This document shows positions 8,601 to 16,957 of a DNA stretch of 64,000 bases, in pieces. How positions within the stretch are numbered: position 1 is the first letter of the stretch; each line of letters begins with the position of its first letter. The notes under the pieces were generated by a model. It was not told the DNA's origin and made no database searches. It was given only the letters and a program-made list of their open reading frames with translations. The DNA lies in NCBI RefSeq assembly GCF_900636825.1, contig NZ_LR134318.1, forward strand, positions 5,255,501 through 5,319,500, in the 5' to 3' direction. Source of the stretch: Pseudomonas fluorescens (GTDB lineage: Bacteria; Pseudomonadota; Gammaproteobacteria; Pseudomonadales; Pseudomonadaceae). Both the position numbers and the translations under genes were made by a program.

Positions 8601-9981
8601 GGTGGAGGCATTGCCAGGATTTGATGAAGCGTGGACGTTCGATGAGGCGCTGATCGAAGTGTTGCGTGCGCGGCTCGGTGCGTTCGGCCCGCTGCCGTTA
8701 GCGGCCATCGCCGAGCCGCTGGCGTTGCCGACCACCCAGGTCAATCAAGCCCTCGCCCGACTGGAGGGCGAAGGCTATGTGCTGCGCGGCCAGTTCACGC
8801 CGCAACTCAACATCGAGGAATGGTGCGAACGGCATTTGCTCGCGCGCATTCACCGCTACACGGTCAAGCGTCTGCGGCGAGAAATCGAACCGGTGGCGCT
8901 GCAGGACTTCATGCGTTTCCTGTTCGACTGGCAACACCTGACACCCGCCACGCAGGGACGGGGCAGCGCGGTGCTGCCGGCGATTGTCGGCCAGTTCGAA
9001 GGCTACGCCGCCGCAGCCTCGGCGTGGGACAGCGACATTCTGCCGGCGCGCCTCAAGGATTATTCACCGAGCTGGCTGGACGACCTGTGCCGCAACGGCA
9101 AACTGGTATGGACGCGCCTCAGCGCCCGGCAAAAAGTCAGCGGCACGGCGCTGCGCAGCACGCCGATCGTGTTGCTGCCGCGCGGTCAGGTCGGGCTGTG
9201 GAGCGCTTTGGCCGAACAGACACCCGTGAGCGAACTGTCGCCGAAAACCCAAAAAGTCTTTGAAGCCTTGAGTCAGCATGGCGCGCTGTTTTTCGATGAG
9301 CTGATTCATGAGGCGCGTCTGCTGCGCAGCGAATTGGAAATCGCCTTGCAGGAACTGGTCGGCGCCGGCCTGGTGAACGCCGACAGCTTTGCCGGCCTGC
9401 GCGCGCTGATCACGCCGGCGAGCAAGCGCACGCAGCGCAGCAGTCGGCGCGGGCGCGGCGCTTTTATCGGCGGCATGGACGATGCCGGGCGTTGGGCGTT
9501 GCTGCGCCGGGGTTCGTCAGTGGCGACGGCCGAGACACTGGAGCACGTCGCCATGACTCTGCTGCGCCGCTATGGCGTGGTGTTCTGGCGTTTGCTTGAG
9601 CGCGAGGCGGACTGGCTACCAAGTTGGCGCGAACTGCTGCGCACGTTTCATCGGCTGGAGGCACGCGGCGAGATTCGCGGCGGGCGTTTCGTGAGCGGTT
9701 TGGCAGGGGAACAATTTGCCTTGCCTGAAGCGATTCCATTATTGCGCGAAGTGCGACGGCGGCCGACCGACGGCAGCCTGGTGGCGGTGTGCGGGGTGGA
9801 TCCGTTGAATCTGGCCGGCACTTTATTGCCGGGTGCGAAGGTCCCGGCGCTGGTGAGTAATCGGCTGGTGTACCGCGATGGGATTCCGGCGGCGGCGCTG
9901 ATTGCCGGCAAGCAGCACATATGGATGGAGCTGGATCAGGTGGACCTGGAGCAGATAAGCCGGAAATTGATCCGCCATTAA
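5695..9981 (+). CDS. lhr: large ATP-dependent helicase Lhr
   Basis: 1428-residue superfamily-2 helicase. Walker A GSGKT at 53-57, DEIH box at 177-180, LSATQ at 211-215, ATASLELGIDIG at about 335-346 and motif VI QRVGRSGH at 365-372. Together with the following winged-helix/beta-barrel region these form the Lhr core. The remaining ~550 residues, ending SRKLIRH, are the long C-terminal extension of full-length Lhr, absent from the shorter ligase-associated DEXH helicases of about 820 residues. Lhr translocates on single-stranded DNA, unwinds RNA:DNA hybrids and is implicated in DNA repair; E. coli Lhr is about 1540 residues. The gene stands alone with a weak ribosome site. Confidence 0.95.
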   Translation: MNLPLPANSALAGFHPAVSAWFSQTFPAVTAAQARAWPLIRQRRSTLIAAPTGSGKTLTAFLAVLDDLVHRGLEHPDGLPAETLVVYVSPLKALSNDIQINLQNPLAGITAQLRDMGLPELTITTAVRTGDTPQKERAAMRKTAPHILVTTPESLYVLLGSESGRKMLSTTRTVIIDEIHSIAAGKRGSHLALSLERLQALCAEPLTRIGLSATQKPVEAVAQFLVGHERCCDIVDIGHARPRDLGIEVPRVPLSAVMANDVWQLVYDRLAELAREHRTTLIFVNTRRLAERLSRHLSERLGKHAVAAHHGSLAKEFRLDAEQRLKRGELQVLIATASLELGIDIGEVDLVCQISSPRSIAAFLQRVGRSGHQVGGTPKGRLFATTRDDLIECTALLDCVRRGELDTLHIPQAPLDVLAQQIIAEVSCQEWPEDALLTMFRKASPYRDLDEKHYQALLAMLAEGYNGRQGIRSAYLHRDAVSRTLRGRRGSQLTAVTSGGTIPDNADYSVLLEPQGLNIGSVNEDFAVESIAGDVFQLGNTSYRILRVESGKVRVEDAHGQPPTIPFWLGEAPGRSDELSFAVARLQAQLDELLSASPGDLQPALDWLTQTLGLNRASAEQLVEYLARARQTLGALPSQDTLLMERFFDESGGTQLIIHTPFGSRINRAWGLALRKRFCRTFNFELQAAASEDAIVLSLSTSHSFELDEIWRYLHSNSAEHTLIQAVLDAPLFGVRWRWNAGVALALPRFAGGRKVAPQLQRMKSEDLIASVFPDQIACLENLAGEREIPEHPLIEQTLDDCLHEAMDSEGWLNLLRRMERGEVRLISRDLPAPSPLAAEILSARPYTFLDDAPLEERRTQAVLNRRWSDPQSTDDLGALDADAIAAVREEAWPRPNAADEMHEALMSLGCISEAEVQANEGWAEWLQTLVSSGRACRLQITRGHAVWLARERLTCLQALYPQGELQPEVEALPGFDEAWTFDEALIEVLRARLGAFGPLPLAAIAEPLALPTTQVNQALARLEGEGYVLRGQFTPQLNIEEWCERHLLARIHRYTVKRLRREIEPVALQDFMRFLFDWQHLTPATQGRGSAVLPAIVGQFEGYAAAASAWDSDILPARLKDYSPSWLDDLCRNGKLVWTRLSARQKVSGTALRSTPIVLLPRGQVGLWSALAEQTPVSELSPKTQKVFEALSQHGALFFDELIHEARLLRSELEIALQELVGAGLVNADSFAGLRALITPASKRTQRSSRRGRGAFIGGMDDAGRWALLRRGSSVATAETLEHVAMTLLRRYGVVFWRLLEREADWLPSWRELLRTFHRLEARGEIRGGRFVSGLAGEQFALPEAIPLLREVRRRPTDGSLVAVCGVDPLNLAGTLLPGAKVPALVSNRLVYRDGIPAAALIAGKQHIWMELDQVDLEQISRKLIRH

Positions 9982-9994
9982 TGTCGGTCGATCT

Positions 9995-10072
9995 GGCGTC
10001 TTCGCGAGCAGGCTCGCTCCCACAGGGATAACGCGGTCGAAATGTGGGAGCGAGCCTGCTCGCGAAGACGCC
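9995..10072. repeat. REPIN after lhr
   Basis: Perfect 30-bp inverted arms, 9995-10024 and 10043-10072, start GGCGTCTTCGCGAGCAGGCT and end at TCCCACA, around an 18-nt loop. It lies between the convergent lhr and mechanosensitive-channel genes, where it could form a strong hairpin in either transcript. Confidence 0.95.
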
Positions 10073-10095
10073 GGCCCTCTCAGCACAAATCAACT

Positions 10096-12201
10096 TTAGG
10101 TCCGAGATTCCTGCGGCAACACAACCGGCGAATGCTCCGGCTCCACCTGCCCCTCTTGCTGACGCTTCGGCAACAACACCTGCTGTGGATAAGTCTGCGC
10201 AAAATGCACATTCGCGGTGTTATCCACAAGCTTTTTCAAGCGCTGGTTGAACGCCCGGCTCACGGCATACTGCCCGCCCGATACCGTACGGAATTGCGCC
10301 GTCAGCACCACGCCGTTCAAATCCATCTTGTCCACGCCAAACACATCCAGTGGTCCCTGCAGGTTGTATTTGAGGAATGGGTCTTCGCGGATCGAGTCGC
10401 CGGCTTCGCGGATCAATTCAATGGCCTTGTCGACATCAGTGTCATAGGTGAACTGCACCGAGAAAAACGCAAAGGCGAACTGCCGCGATTGGTTGGTCAC
10501 TGCCTTGATCTGGCCGAACGGCACCGAGTGCACAAAGCCCTTGCCGTCACGCAGACGCAAGGTGCGGATTGTCAGGCCTTCGACCGTGCCGGCATGGCCG
10601 GAGTCGAGCACCACCCAGTCCCCGATCGACAGCGTGTCTTCGATGATGATGAACAACCCGGTAATCACGTCCTGAACCAGTTGCTGGGAACCGAAACCGA
10701 TGGCCAGACCGACCACCCCGGCACCAGCCAGCAGCGGTGCGACGTTGATACCGAGGTTGGCCATGGTGGTGATCGCGCAAATCACCACAAGGATGATTTT
10801 GATCGCGTTGCGCAGCAGCGGCAGAATGGTTTTCACCCGTGTGCTGGGCTGGCGCGCGGCGCGCTTGGTGAGCGGCGGTTTCAGCGCTTCCTGGATCGCC
10901 GTGTCGAGCACTACCCACAGCAGCCACGTCACGAGGAAGATCAGGCCGATGCTGCTCAAGGCATTGCTGATCGCGCGGCCGACAGTGCTGCTCTGGGCGA
11001 AATCAAGCAACGAAACGCCCCAGATCCGCCCGAGAATATCAATGAACACAATCGCGATGACGATGCGCAGCAACGCATGCAGCAGGCTGAGAAAGCGCTC
11101 TTTGTAGGCACTGCTGCGCTGGATCGCTTCCGCCTTGCGTGACTTGAACAAATGCTGCAACACGGTGCTGAGAAACACCGTGGCGATCAGCAGCACCGTG
11201 GTGAACAGCGCGCAGCGCAGGGCTTTCTGGTTGTCTTCGCCGATGCCGATCAGACTGACCGCCGACACCAGCACCATCAGCACGATTGGCCAATACCACA
11301 ACCCGGAAAAAATCCGCAGCGACTCCTGCAACGACGGCTGTTTCAAACGCTGAACCAGCGGCCGGTTGCGAATCAGATGCGCCACTGGCCGACGCAAACG
11401 AATCACCAGCAAACCGAAAATCACCGAGGCGATCAGACCGGTGAACACCGCCACGCTACTGGTGATATTGCCGCCCAACTGCCGAGCGATCTGCGGGCTG
11501 GTCAAGGCATCACTGAGGGCAGCGAGAAAGCCAATGAGGAACAACGGCCGCGGGCAGTATTCACGAATGATCCGCGCGGCCGTGCGCTTGTGGCCGACGT
11601 TGAACATCACCACCACGCACAACAACATCGAGGTGGAAAATATGCCGCTGCTGGTGGCATAGGCCAGACACAACGCCAGCGCCCGACCGACCGAGCCTTG
11701 CAGAAAATGGCTGACGTATAGCGTCAGCGGCAGACAGATCAACGCCGGAACGGTGTACGGCAGCACGTAGCCGAGCAGATCCTGGCTGCGCTGTCGGGTG
11801 CGCAGCCAGCGGCCCTTGCGCAGACGCTTGGCCAGCAGGCTGCCGAGCACCGTCAGTACCGCGAAGCTGCCAAGCCATACGCCTGACAGCGTGAGGAAAT
11901 CCCCAGCCACGCTCCAGCCCGAGCGGTTCGACGGCTGCTTGACCAGACGGTCGACCTCATCGGCAGCGCGATCGGCCCGCAAGCGCCAGGCATCGACCAA
12001 ATGTTCATTGAGATCGAGTTTGTCCTGTACGTCGTCGATACTCGAACTGATCGCCCCAAGCAGGCCGCCCTGCACGATCGGTTCCGGTTCGGCGGGTTTT
12101 TCCTCGGTGGCTGGAACACCCGGCAGCGCAGCGGCCTGCACTGAATTGACGCCGAAGCACAGCAGCGCTCCCAGCAGAATGGCGATCCTGAACTTGCGCA
12201 A
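10096..12201 (-). CDS. MscS-family mechanosensitive ion channel (YbiO-like)
   Basis: 701 residues. A signal peptide (RKFRIAILLGALLCFGVNSVQA) is followed by a periplasmic region with a coiled-coil-like stretch (about residues 45-90). Many membrane segments follow, then the MscS pore/beta domain with GAGVVGLAIGFGSQQLVQDV and FIIIEDTLSIGDWVVL. Such channels release solutes on osmotic downshock. The TTG at 12201 is taken as start because GGGAG lies 9 bases upstream and the signal peptide begins there. The frame stays open far upstream only because the 108-bp repeats contain no stop in that frame. Confidence 0.88.
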   Translation of the reverse strand: MRKFRIAILLGALLCFGVNSVQAAALPGVPATEEKPAEPEPIVQGGLLGAISSSIDDVQDKLDLNEHLVDAWRLRADRAADEVDRLVKQPSNRSGWSVAGDFLTLSGVWLGSFAVLTVLGSLLAKRLRKGRWLRTRQRSQDLLGYVLPYTVPALICLPLTLYVSHFLQGSVGRALALCLAYATSSGIFSTSMLLCVVVMFNVGHKRTAARIIREYCPRPLFLIGFLAALSDALTSPQIARQLGGNITSSVAVFTGLIASVIFGLLVIRLRRPVAHLIRNRPLVQRLKQPSLQESLRIFSGLWYWPIVLMVLVSAVSLIGIGEDNQKALRCALFTTVLLIATVFLSTVLQHLFKSRKAEAIQRSSAYKERFLSLLHALLRIVIAIVFIDILGRIWGVSLLDFAQSSTVGRAISNALSSIGLIFLVTWLLWVVLDTAIQEALKPPLTKRAARQPSTRVKTILPLLRNAIKIILVVICAITTMANLGINVAPLLAGAGVVGLAIGFGSQQLVQDVITGLFIIIEDTLSIGDWVVLDSGHAGTVEGLTIRTLRLRDGKGFVHSVPFGQIKAVTNQSRQFAFAFFSVQFTYDTDVDKAIELIREAGDSIREDPFLKYNLQGPLDVFGVDKMDLNGVVLTAQFRTVSGGQYAVSRAFNQRLKKLVDNTANVHFAQTYPQQVLLPKRQQEGQVEPEHSPVVLPQESRT

Positions 12202-12268
12202 AACTCCGATCTCCCGTGACTGAACCTTGTTAGGAACTGATCGGTAAATGCCCGGCAAGTTCAAGAGC

Positions 12269-12749
12269 CCCTCACCCCAGCCCTCTCCCCGAGGGAGAGG
12301 GAGCCGACCGAGTTGCATGACCAACCTCACCAACTGCACGTCTTGAGTCGAACTCAAGTCTGAAGTCGATGCAGATCTGCTCCCTTTCCCCCTCTCCCCC
12401 TGGAGAGGGAGCCGACCGAGCTGCATGACCAACCTCACCAACTGCACGTCTTGAGTCGAACTCAAGTCTGAAGTCGATTCGGATCTGCTCCCTTTCCCCC
12501 TCTCCCCCTGGAGAGGGAGCCGACCGAGCTGCATGACCAACCTCGCCAACTGCACGTCTTGAGTCGAACTCAAGTCTGAAGACGATGCAGATCTGCTCCC
12601 TTTCCCCCTCGCCCCTTGGAGAGGGAGCCGACCTAGTTGCATGACCAACCTCACCACCTGCACGTCTTGAGTCGAACTCAAGTCTGAAGACGATGCAGAT
12701 CTGCTCCCTTTCCCCCTCGCCCCTTTGGGGGAGAGGGTTGGGGTGAGGG
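12269..12749. repeat. four-copy 108-bp tandem array with inverted ends
   Basis: Units start at 12301, 12409, 12517 and 12625, each exactly 108 bp apart and nearly identical. Each contains GAGGGAGCCGACC, the palindrome CTTGAGTCGAACTCAAG and a C-rich CCCTTTCCCCCTC block. The array is bounded by CCCTCACCCCAGCCCTCTCC (12269-12289) and its inverse (12729-12749, one mismatch in 21). It fills most of the 666-bp gap between the divergent channel gene and the DUF72 gene. It is related to the single copy at 3420-3563. Confidence 0.95.
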
Positions 12750-12867
12750 GGAAAGCTCTTGATCTTCGCTTCACCCGCGACCGTCCGTAACGCCGCCGAA
12801 ACTTTCCCGTGCGCCGCGCAGTCATCACAAAACACAGGCAACACGAGGACTTCATCGGGAGGGTGAA

Positions 12868-13794
12868 ATGGCAGCGATTCACATCGGTATTTCCGGCTGG
12901 CGCTACGAACCGTGGCGCGGGGACTTCTACCCGAAGGGGCTGGCGCAAAAGCGCGAATTGCAGTTCGCTTCACGGGCGGTCAACAGCATCGAAATCAATG
13001 GATCGTTCTACGCCCTGCAACGCCCCGAACGTTACGCCCAGTGGTACGCCGAAACCCCCGATGACTTCGTTTTCAGCGTCAAGGCTCCGCGCTTCATCAC
13101 CCACGTGCGGCGCTTGCGCGAAATCGAAAAGCCGCTGGCGAATTTTTTCGCGTCAGGCGTTCTGGAATTGAAGGAAAAACTCGGGCCGATCCTTTGGCAG
13201 TTTCCACCGAACTTCAAATTCGAGGCCGAGCGCTTCGACCAGTTTCTCGCGCAACTGCCACGCGACACCCAAGCAGCCGCCGCCCTCGCCCGCCAGCACG
13301 ACGCGCATCTGCCCGGTCACGCCAGCGTCAAAGCCTGGCGCAAAAAGCCGCTGCGTCACGCGGTGGAAATTCGCCATGAAAGCTTCATCGACCCGGAGTT
13401 CGTACGCTTGTTGAAACGCCACAACACCGCACTCGTCGTCGCCGACACCGCCGGTAAATGGCCGTACCGCGAAGACCTCACCAGCGACTTTGTCTACGTG
13501 CGCCTGCACGGTGCCGAAGAGCTTTACGCCAGCGGCTATTCCGATGCTGCGCTCAAGCGCTGGGCCGAGCGCATTGACGCCTGGCACCACGGCGGGCAGC
13601 CGAAAGACGCGCACCTGATCGCCCCGCGCTTGAAGCCGCGGGCGCGCAAATCCCGGGAAGTGTTTTGCTATTTCGACAACGACATCAAGGTCCGCGCGCC
13701 CTACGACGCGCGTGATCTGCTGCATCGTTTTGATCTGGACAAAGACCTCGCCACCGCGCCCGGCGAACCCGCTGGTGAAGGAGTGCTGGCATGA
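12868..13794 (+). CDS. DUF72 (YecE-like) protein
   Basis: 308 residues. A TIM-barrel-like DUF72 protein with N-terminal HIGISGWRYEPWRGDFYP, INGSFYALQRPERYAQWY, FSVKAPRFITH and FVYVRLHG, a C-terminal FCYFDNDIKVRAPYDA, and the LGPILWQFPPNF strand typical of the family. Biochemical role is unknown. Start 12868 has a very good ribosome site (GGGAGGGTGAA). Its stop overlaps the next ATG as ATGA, so it heads a four-gene operon with membrane-lipid genes. An operon promoter was not recognised at the edge of the repeat array. Confidence 0.9.
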   Translation: MAAIHIGISGWRYEPWRGDFYPKGLAQKRELQFASRAVNSIEINGSFYALQRPERYAQWYAETPDDFVFSVKAPRFITHVRRLREIEKPLANFFASGVLELKEKLGPILWQFPPNFKFEAERFDQFLAQLPRDTQAAAALARQHDAHLPGHASVKAWRKKPLRHAVEIRHESFIDPEFVRLLKRHNTALVVADTAGKWPYREDLTSDFVYVRLHGAEELYASGYSDAALKRWAERIDAWHHGGQPKDAHLIAPRLKPRARKSREVFCYFDNDIKVRAPYDARDLLHRFDLDKDLATAPGEPAGEGVLA

Positions 13795-14588
13795 GCATTC
13801 CCGAACCGGTCGGTTTTACCGATGAAGGCTCCGTGGTCGCGCCGTCGGTGCGCACGTTCACGGTGCTGACGGTCAACACCCACAAGGGGTTCACCGCGCT
13901 CAACCGGCGCTTCATCCTGCCGGAACTGCGCGAAGCGGTGCGCAGCGTAGCGGCGGATGTGGTGTTTTTGCAGGAAGTGCACGGCACCCACGAACACCAT
14001 CCCAAGCGCTTCACCAATTGGCCGACGATGCCGCAGTACGAATTCCTCGCCGACAGCCTCTGGCCGCAGTTCGCCTATGGGCGTAATGCGGTGTACCCGG
14101 AGGGCGATCACGGCAATGCGTTGCTGTCGAAATTCCAGATCATCCGCCACGACAATCTCGACGTATCGATCAGCGGCCATGAAAACCGAGGGCTGCTGCA
14201 TTGTGTGCTGCGCCTGCCCGGTGACGGCGCCGAGGTTCACGCGATCTGTGTGCATCTGGGCCTGCGCGAAAGCCATCGCAACGCGCAGCTCGATCTGCTC
14301 ATGCAACGCCTCGCCGAGCTGCCCGACGACGCGCCCGTGATTGTCGCCGGCGATTTCAACGACTGGCGCCAGCGCGCCGATGCGCAACTCAAGCCTTGCG
14401 GTCTGCGTGAAGTGTTCGCCGAACATCACGGCAAACCGGCGCGCAGTTTTCCCGCGCGTCTGCCAGCGCTGCGGCTCGATCGCATCTACGTGCGCAACCT
14501 CAAAGCCAGCCGGCCGAAAGTTTTGACTAACCGGCCCTGGTCTCACCTTTCCGACCACGCACCGTTATCGGTGGAGATTGAACTATGA
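13791..14588 (+). CDS. ybhP: endonuclease/exonuclease/phosphatase-family protein (YbhP-like)
   Basis: 265 residues with the EEP fold signatures: NTHKGF near residue 30, FLQEVHG near 60, the GDHGNALLSK loop, VAGDFNDWR near 188 and the C-terminal SDHAPL. These supply the metal-binding Glu/Asp and catalytic His/Asp of the family. The gene lies directly before clsB and ybhN homologues, as ybhP does in E. coli, so a phospholipid-related phosphodiesterase role is plausible. It overlaps both neighbours by 4 bases. Identity as YbhP rests on fold and gene order. Confidence 0.85.
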   Translation: MSIPEPVGFTDEGSVVAPSVRTFTVLTVNTHKGFTALNRRFILPELREAVRSVAADVVFLQEVHGTHEHHPKRFTNWPTMPQYEFLADSLWPQFAYGRNAVYPEGDHGNALLSKFQIIRHDNLDVSISGHENRGLLHCVLRLPGDGAEVHAICVHLGLRESHRNAQLDLLMQRLAELPDDAPVIVAGDFNDWRQRADAQLKPCGLREVFAEHHGKPARSFPARLPALRLDRIYVRNLKASRPKVLTNRPWSHLSDHAPLSVEIEL

Positions 14589-15859
14589 ACAGTGCGCCAC
14601 TGGAAAAAACCACGGTGGAACCCGTCACAATGAACCCGCCGGTACGCGAGCCAGGACACGTCGATGTCGAATACCAATGGCACGGTAACAACCGCGTAGA
14701 GCTGCTGGAAAACGGTGAGGAATACTTCCCGCGCGTGTTCGAAGCGATGCGGGCGGCCAAGAGTGAGATTCTGCTGGAGACTTTCATTGTCTTCGAAGAC
14801 AAGGTCGGCGCCGAGCTGCAACAGATCCTGATCGAAGCCGCGCAGCGTGGTGTACGCACCACGGTCAGCCTCGACGGTTTCGGCTGCGGCGAGCTGAGCA
14901 CCGCTTATCTGTCGGCGCTGAGCGACGCCGGCGTGCATCTGCAAATCTTCGATCCGGCGCCGAAACACCTGGGCATCCGCACCAACTGGTTCCGCCGCCT
15001 GCATCGCAAGATCGTGGTGGTCGACGGCTTGATTGCGTTCATTGGCGGGATCAATTTTTCCGGCGATCACCTGGCCGACTTCGGCCCCGAAGCCAAGCAG
15101 GATTACTCGGTGGAAATCCAGGGGCCGGTCGTTGCTGACATCCACCATTTCGCCCTGCTGCAAAGCGGTCGCCCCGGACGCGCGCGGTTCTGGTGGCAGC
15201 GCCGCCGCCAGCGTCTGGCGGAAATGGCCTTCACCGATCATGACGGGCAAGTAAGACTGGTGTTCCGCGACAACGATCAACACAACACCGATATCGAAGA
15301 TGTCTATTTGCAGGTGCTGCGCAAGGCCAAGCGCCGGGTGATCATTGCCAATGCGTATTTCTTTCCCGGCTACCGCCTGCTCCGTGAAATCCGTAATGCG
15401 GCCCGGCGTGGGGTTGATGTGCGGCTGATCCTACAAGGTCAGCCCGACATGCTGGTGGCCAAACTGGCGGCGCGCATGACTTACGATTATCTGCTGCGCG
15501 CCGGCGTGCAGATTCATGAATACTGCGAGCGGCCGCTGCACGGTAAAGTCGCGCTGGTCGACGATGACTGGAGCACGGTGGGTTCGAGCAATCTCGACCC
15601 GCTGAGCCTGTCGCTGAACCTGGAAGCCAACGTGCTGATCCGCGACCGCGCCTTCAACCAGCATCTTTACGAACGTCTCGAAGATCTCAGCCAGAATCAC
15701 TGCAAAGCCATGGACGCCAAGCTGTTGCCGCGCGGTCGGATCTGGCACATGACCGTAGGCTTCTTGGTGTTTCACTTTCTGCGGCACTTCCCGGCGATGG
15801 CCGGTTGGCTGCCAGCGCATAAACCGCGTCTGAAGCCTTTCCGAGGTGCGCGTCCATGA
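14585..15859 (+). CDS. clsB: cardiolipin synthase B (phospholipase D family)
   Basis: 424 residues with two HKD phosphodiesterase motifs: H140-x-K142-x4-D147 (HRKIVVVDG) and H319-x-K321-x4-D326 (HGKVALVDD), each followed by the GG/GSSN motif (IGGINF, VGSSNLDP). ClsB (YbhO) makes cardiolipin from phosphatidylglycerol or related phospholipids at the inner membrane. There is no N-terminal transmembrane pair, unlike ClsA, which supports the ClsB assignment. Start 14585 overlaps ybhP by 4 bases; a later ATG at 14630 is an alternative. Confidence 0.92.
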   Translation: MNSAPLEKTTVEPVTMNPPVREPGHVDVEYQWHGNNRVELLENGEEYFPRVFEAMRAAKSEILLETFIVFEDKVGAELQQILIEAAQRGVRTTVSLDGFGCGELSTAYLSALSDAGVHLQIFDPAPKHLGIRTNWFRRLHRKIVVVDGLIAFIGGINFSGDHLADFGPEAKQDYSVEIQGPVVADIHHFALLQSGRPGRARFWWQRRRQRLAEMAFTDHDGQVRLVFRDNDQHNTDIEDVYLQVLRKAKRRVIIANAYFFPGYRLLREIRNAARRGVDVRLILQGQPDMLVAKLAARMTYDYLLRAGVQIHEYCERPLHGKVALVDDDWSTVGSSNLDPLSLSLNLEANVLIRDRAFNQHLYERLEDLSQNHCKAMDAKLLPRGRIWHMTVGFLVFHFLRHFPAMAGWLPAHKPRLKPFRGARP

Positions 15860-16842
15860 GCCATTCCGAAGCCCATTCCAACAGTCATTCGGCACAGGCA
15901 GCGCCGTCCAAATGGAGCCGCTGGAAGCGGCCGCTGACCATTCTGTTTTTCCTCGCGCTGATCGTATTGCTGACGATGTTCGCCACGCGTATCGAATGGG
16001 CCGAGGTGCTGGAGACGCTTGCCGATTTCAAGGTGCGAACGCTGATCATCGCCGCGAGCGTAACGCTGTTGAGTTTTCTGGTGTATGCCAGTTTTGATTT
16101 GATGGGCCGCACTTATATTCGTCAGGATCTGACTTGGAAGCAGATTCTGCCGGTCGGCATTATCAGCTACGCGTTCAACCTCAATCTCAGCGCTTGGGTC
16201 GGCGGGATTGCCATGCGCTATCGGCTGTATTCGCGCCTGGGCGTGAGCAAAGGCAACATCGCCAAGATTCTCGGCCTGAGCCTGGCGACCAACTGGTTCG
16301 GCTACATGACCATCGCCGGCGTGGTGTTCAGCAGCGGTCTGGTGCGCATGCCACCGGGGTGGAAACTCAGCAGTGATGCGCTGCAACTGGTTGGCGTGTT
16401 GTTGCTGTTGATCAGCGCGGGTTATCTGGCGGCGTGCCAGTTTTCCAAGCGTCGCGAGTGGGCGATTCGCGGCGTGGAAATCAACCTGCCATCGCTGCGC
16501 ATGGCGGTATTGCAGTTGCTGCTGGGGGCGTTGAACTGGTCATTGATGGCGGCCGTCATCTTCACCCTGCTGCCGAGCAAACTGGATTATCCGTTGGTTC
16601 TCGGCGTGTTGTTGATCAGCGCGATTGCCGGGGTCATCACGCATATTCCGGCGGGGCTGGGAGTACTCGAAGCGGTATTTGTGGCGCTGCTGCAGCACGA
16701 AGCATCGCGCGGCAGTCTGGTCGCCGGCCTGCTGGCCTATCGGGCAATTTATTTTCTGTTGCCGCTGCTGATCACGCTGGTGATGTATCTGGTGGTGGAG
16801 GCCAAGGCCAAGGCGCTGCGGATCGAGAAAAAACCTTCCTGA
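15856..16842 (+). CDS. ybhN: YbhN / UPF0104 membrane protein
   Basis: 328 residues with about eight hydrophobic segments and the LPG-synthase-TM (flippase-like) pattern: TYIRQDLTWKQILPVG, AFNLNLSAWVGGIAMRYRLYSRLG and ITHIPAGLGVLEAVFV. The latter two are the signature loops of this family, whose best-known member is the flippase half of MprF. A polar 30-residue N-terminus precedes the first helix. It overlaps clsB by 4 bases and completes a YbhPON-type set, suggesting lipid transport across the inner membrane linked to cardiolipin synthesis (inference). Confidence 0.9.
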   Translation: MSHSEAHSNSHSAQAAPSKWSRWKRPLTILFFLALIVLLTMFATRIEWAEVLETLADFKVRTLIIAASVTLLSFLVYASFDLMGRTYIRQDLTWKQILPVGIISYAFNLNLSAWVGGIAMRYRLYSRLGVSKGNIAKILGLSLATNWFGYMTIAGVVFSSGLVRMPPGWKLSSDALQLVGVLLLLISAGYLAACQFSKRREWAIRGVEINLPSLRMAVLQLLLGALNWSLMAAVIFTLLPSKLDYPLVLGVLLISAIAGVITHIPAGLGVLEAVFVALLQHEASRGSLVAGLLAYRAIYFLLPLLITLVMYLVVEAKAKALRIEKKPS

Positions 16843-16861
16843 GCATTGCAGCGAGACTGAT

Positions 16862-16942
16862 GGCGCCATCGCCAGCAGGGCTAGCTCCCACAGGTTGGAA
16901 CACATTCCCCCTGTGGGAGCTAGCCCTGCTGGCGAAAGCGCC
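16862..16942. repeat. REPIN after ybhN
   Basis: The inverted arms 16862-16894 and 16910-16942 match in 30 of 33 bases around a 15-nt loop. The core is CAGCAGGGCTAGCTCCCACAGG. It lies between the convergent ybhN and alpha/beta-hydrolase genes. Confidence 0.92.
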
Positions 16943-16957
16943 GGTACAGGCGACAGA

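Noticed and set aside
12301..12732. CRISPR-like regular repeats
   Set aside because: The whole 108-bp unit repeats with no unique spacers, and no cas genes are nearby.
10096..12948. A 950-codon frame that would extend the MscS channel upstream with 36-residue repeats
   Set aside because: The extra part lies wholly in the 108-bp DNA repeat array. A signal peptide with a TTG start and ribosome site at 12201 marks the true beginning.
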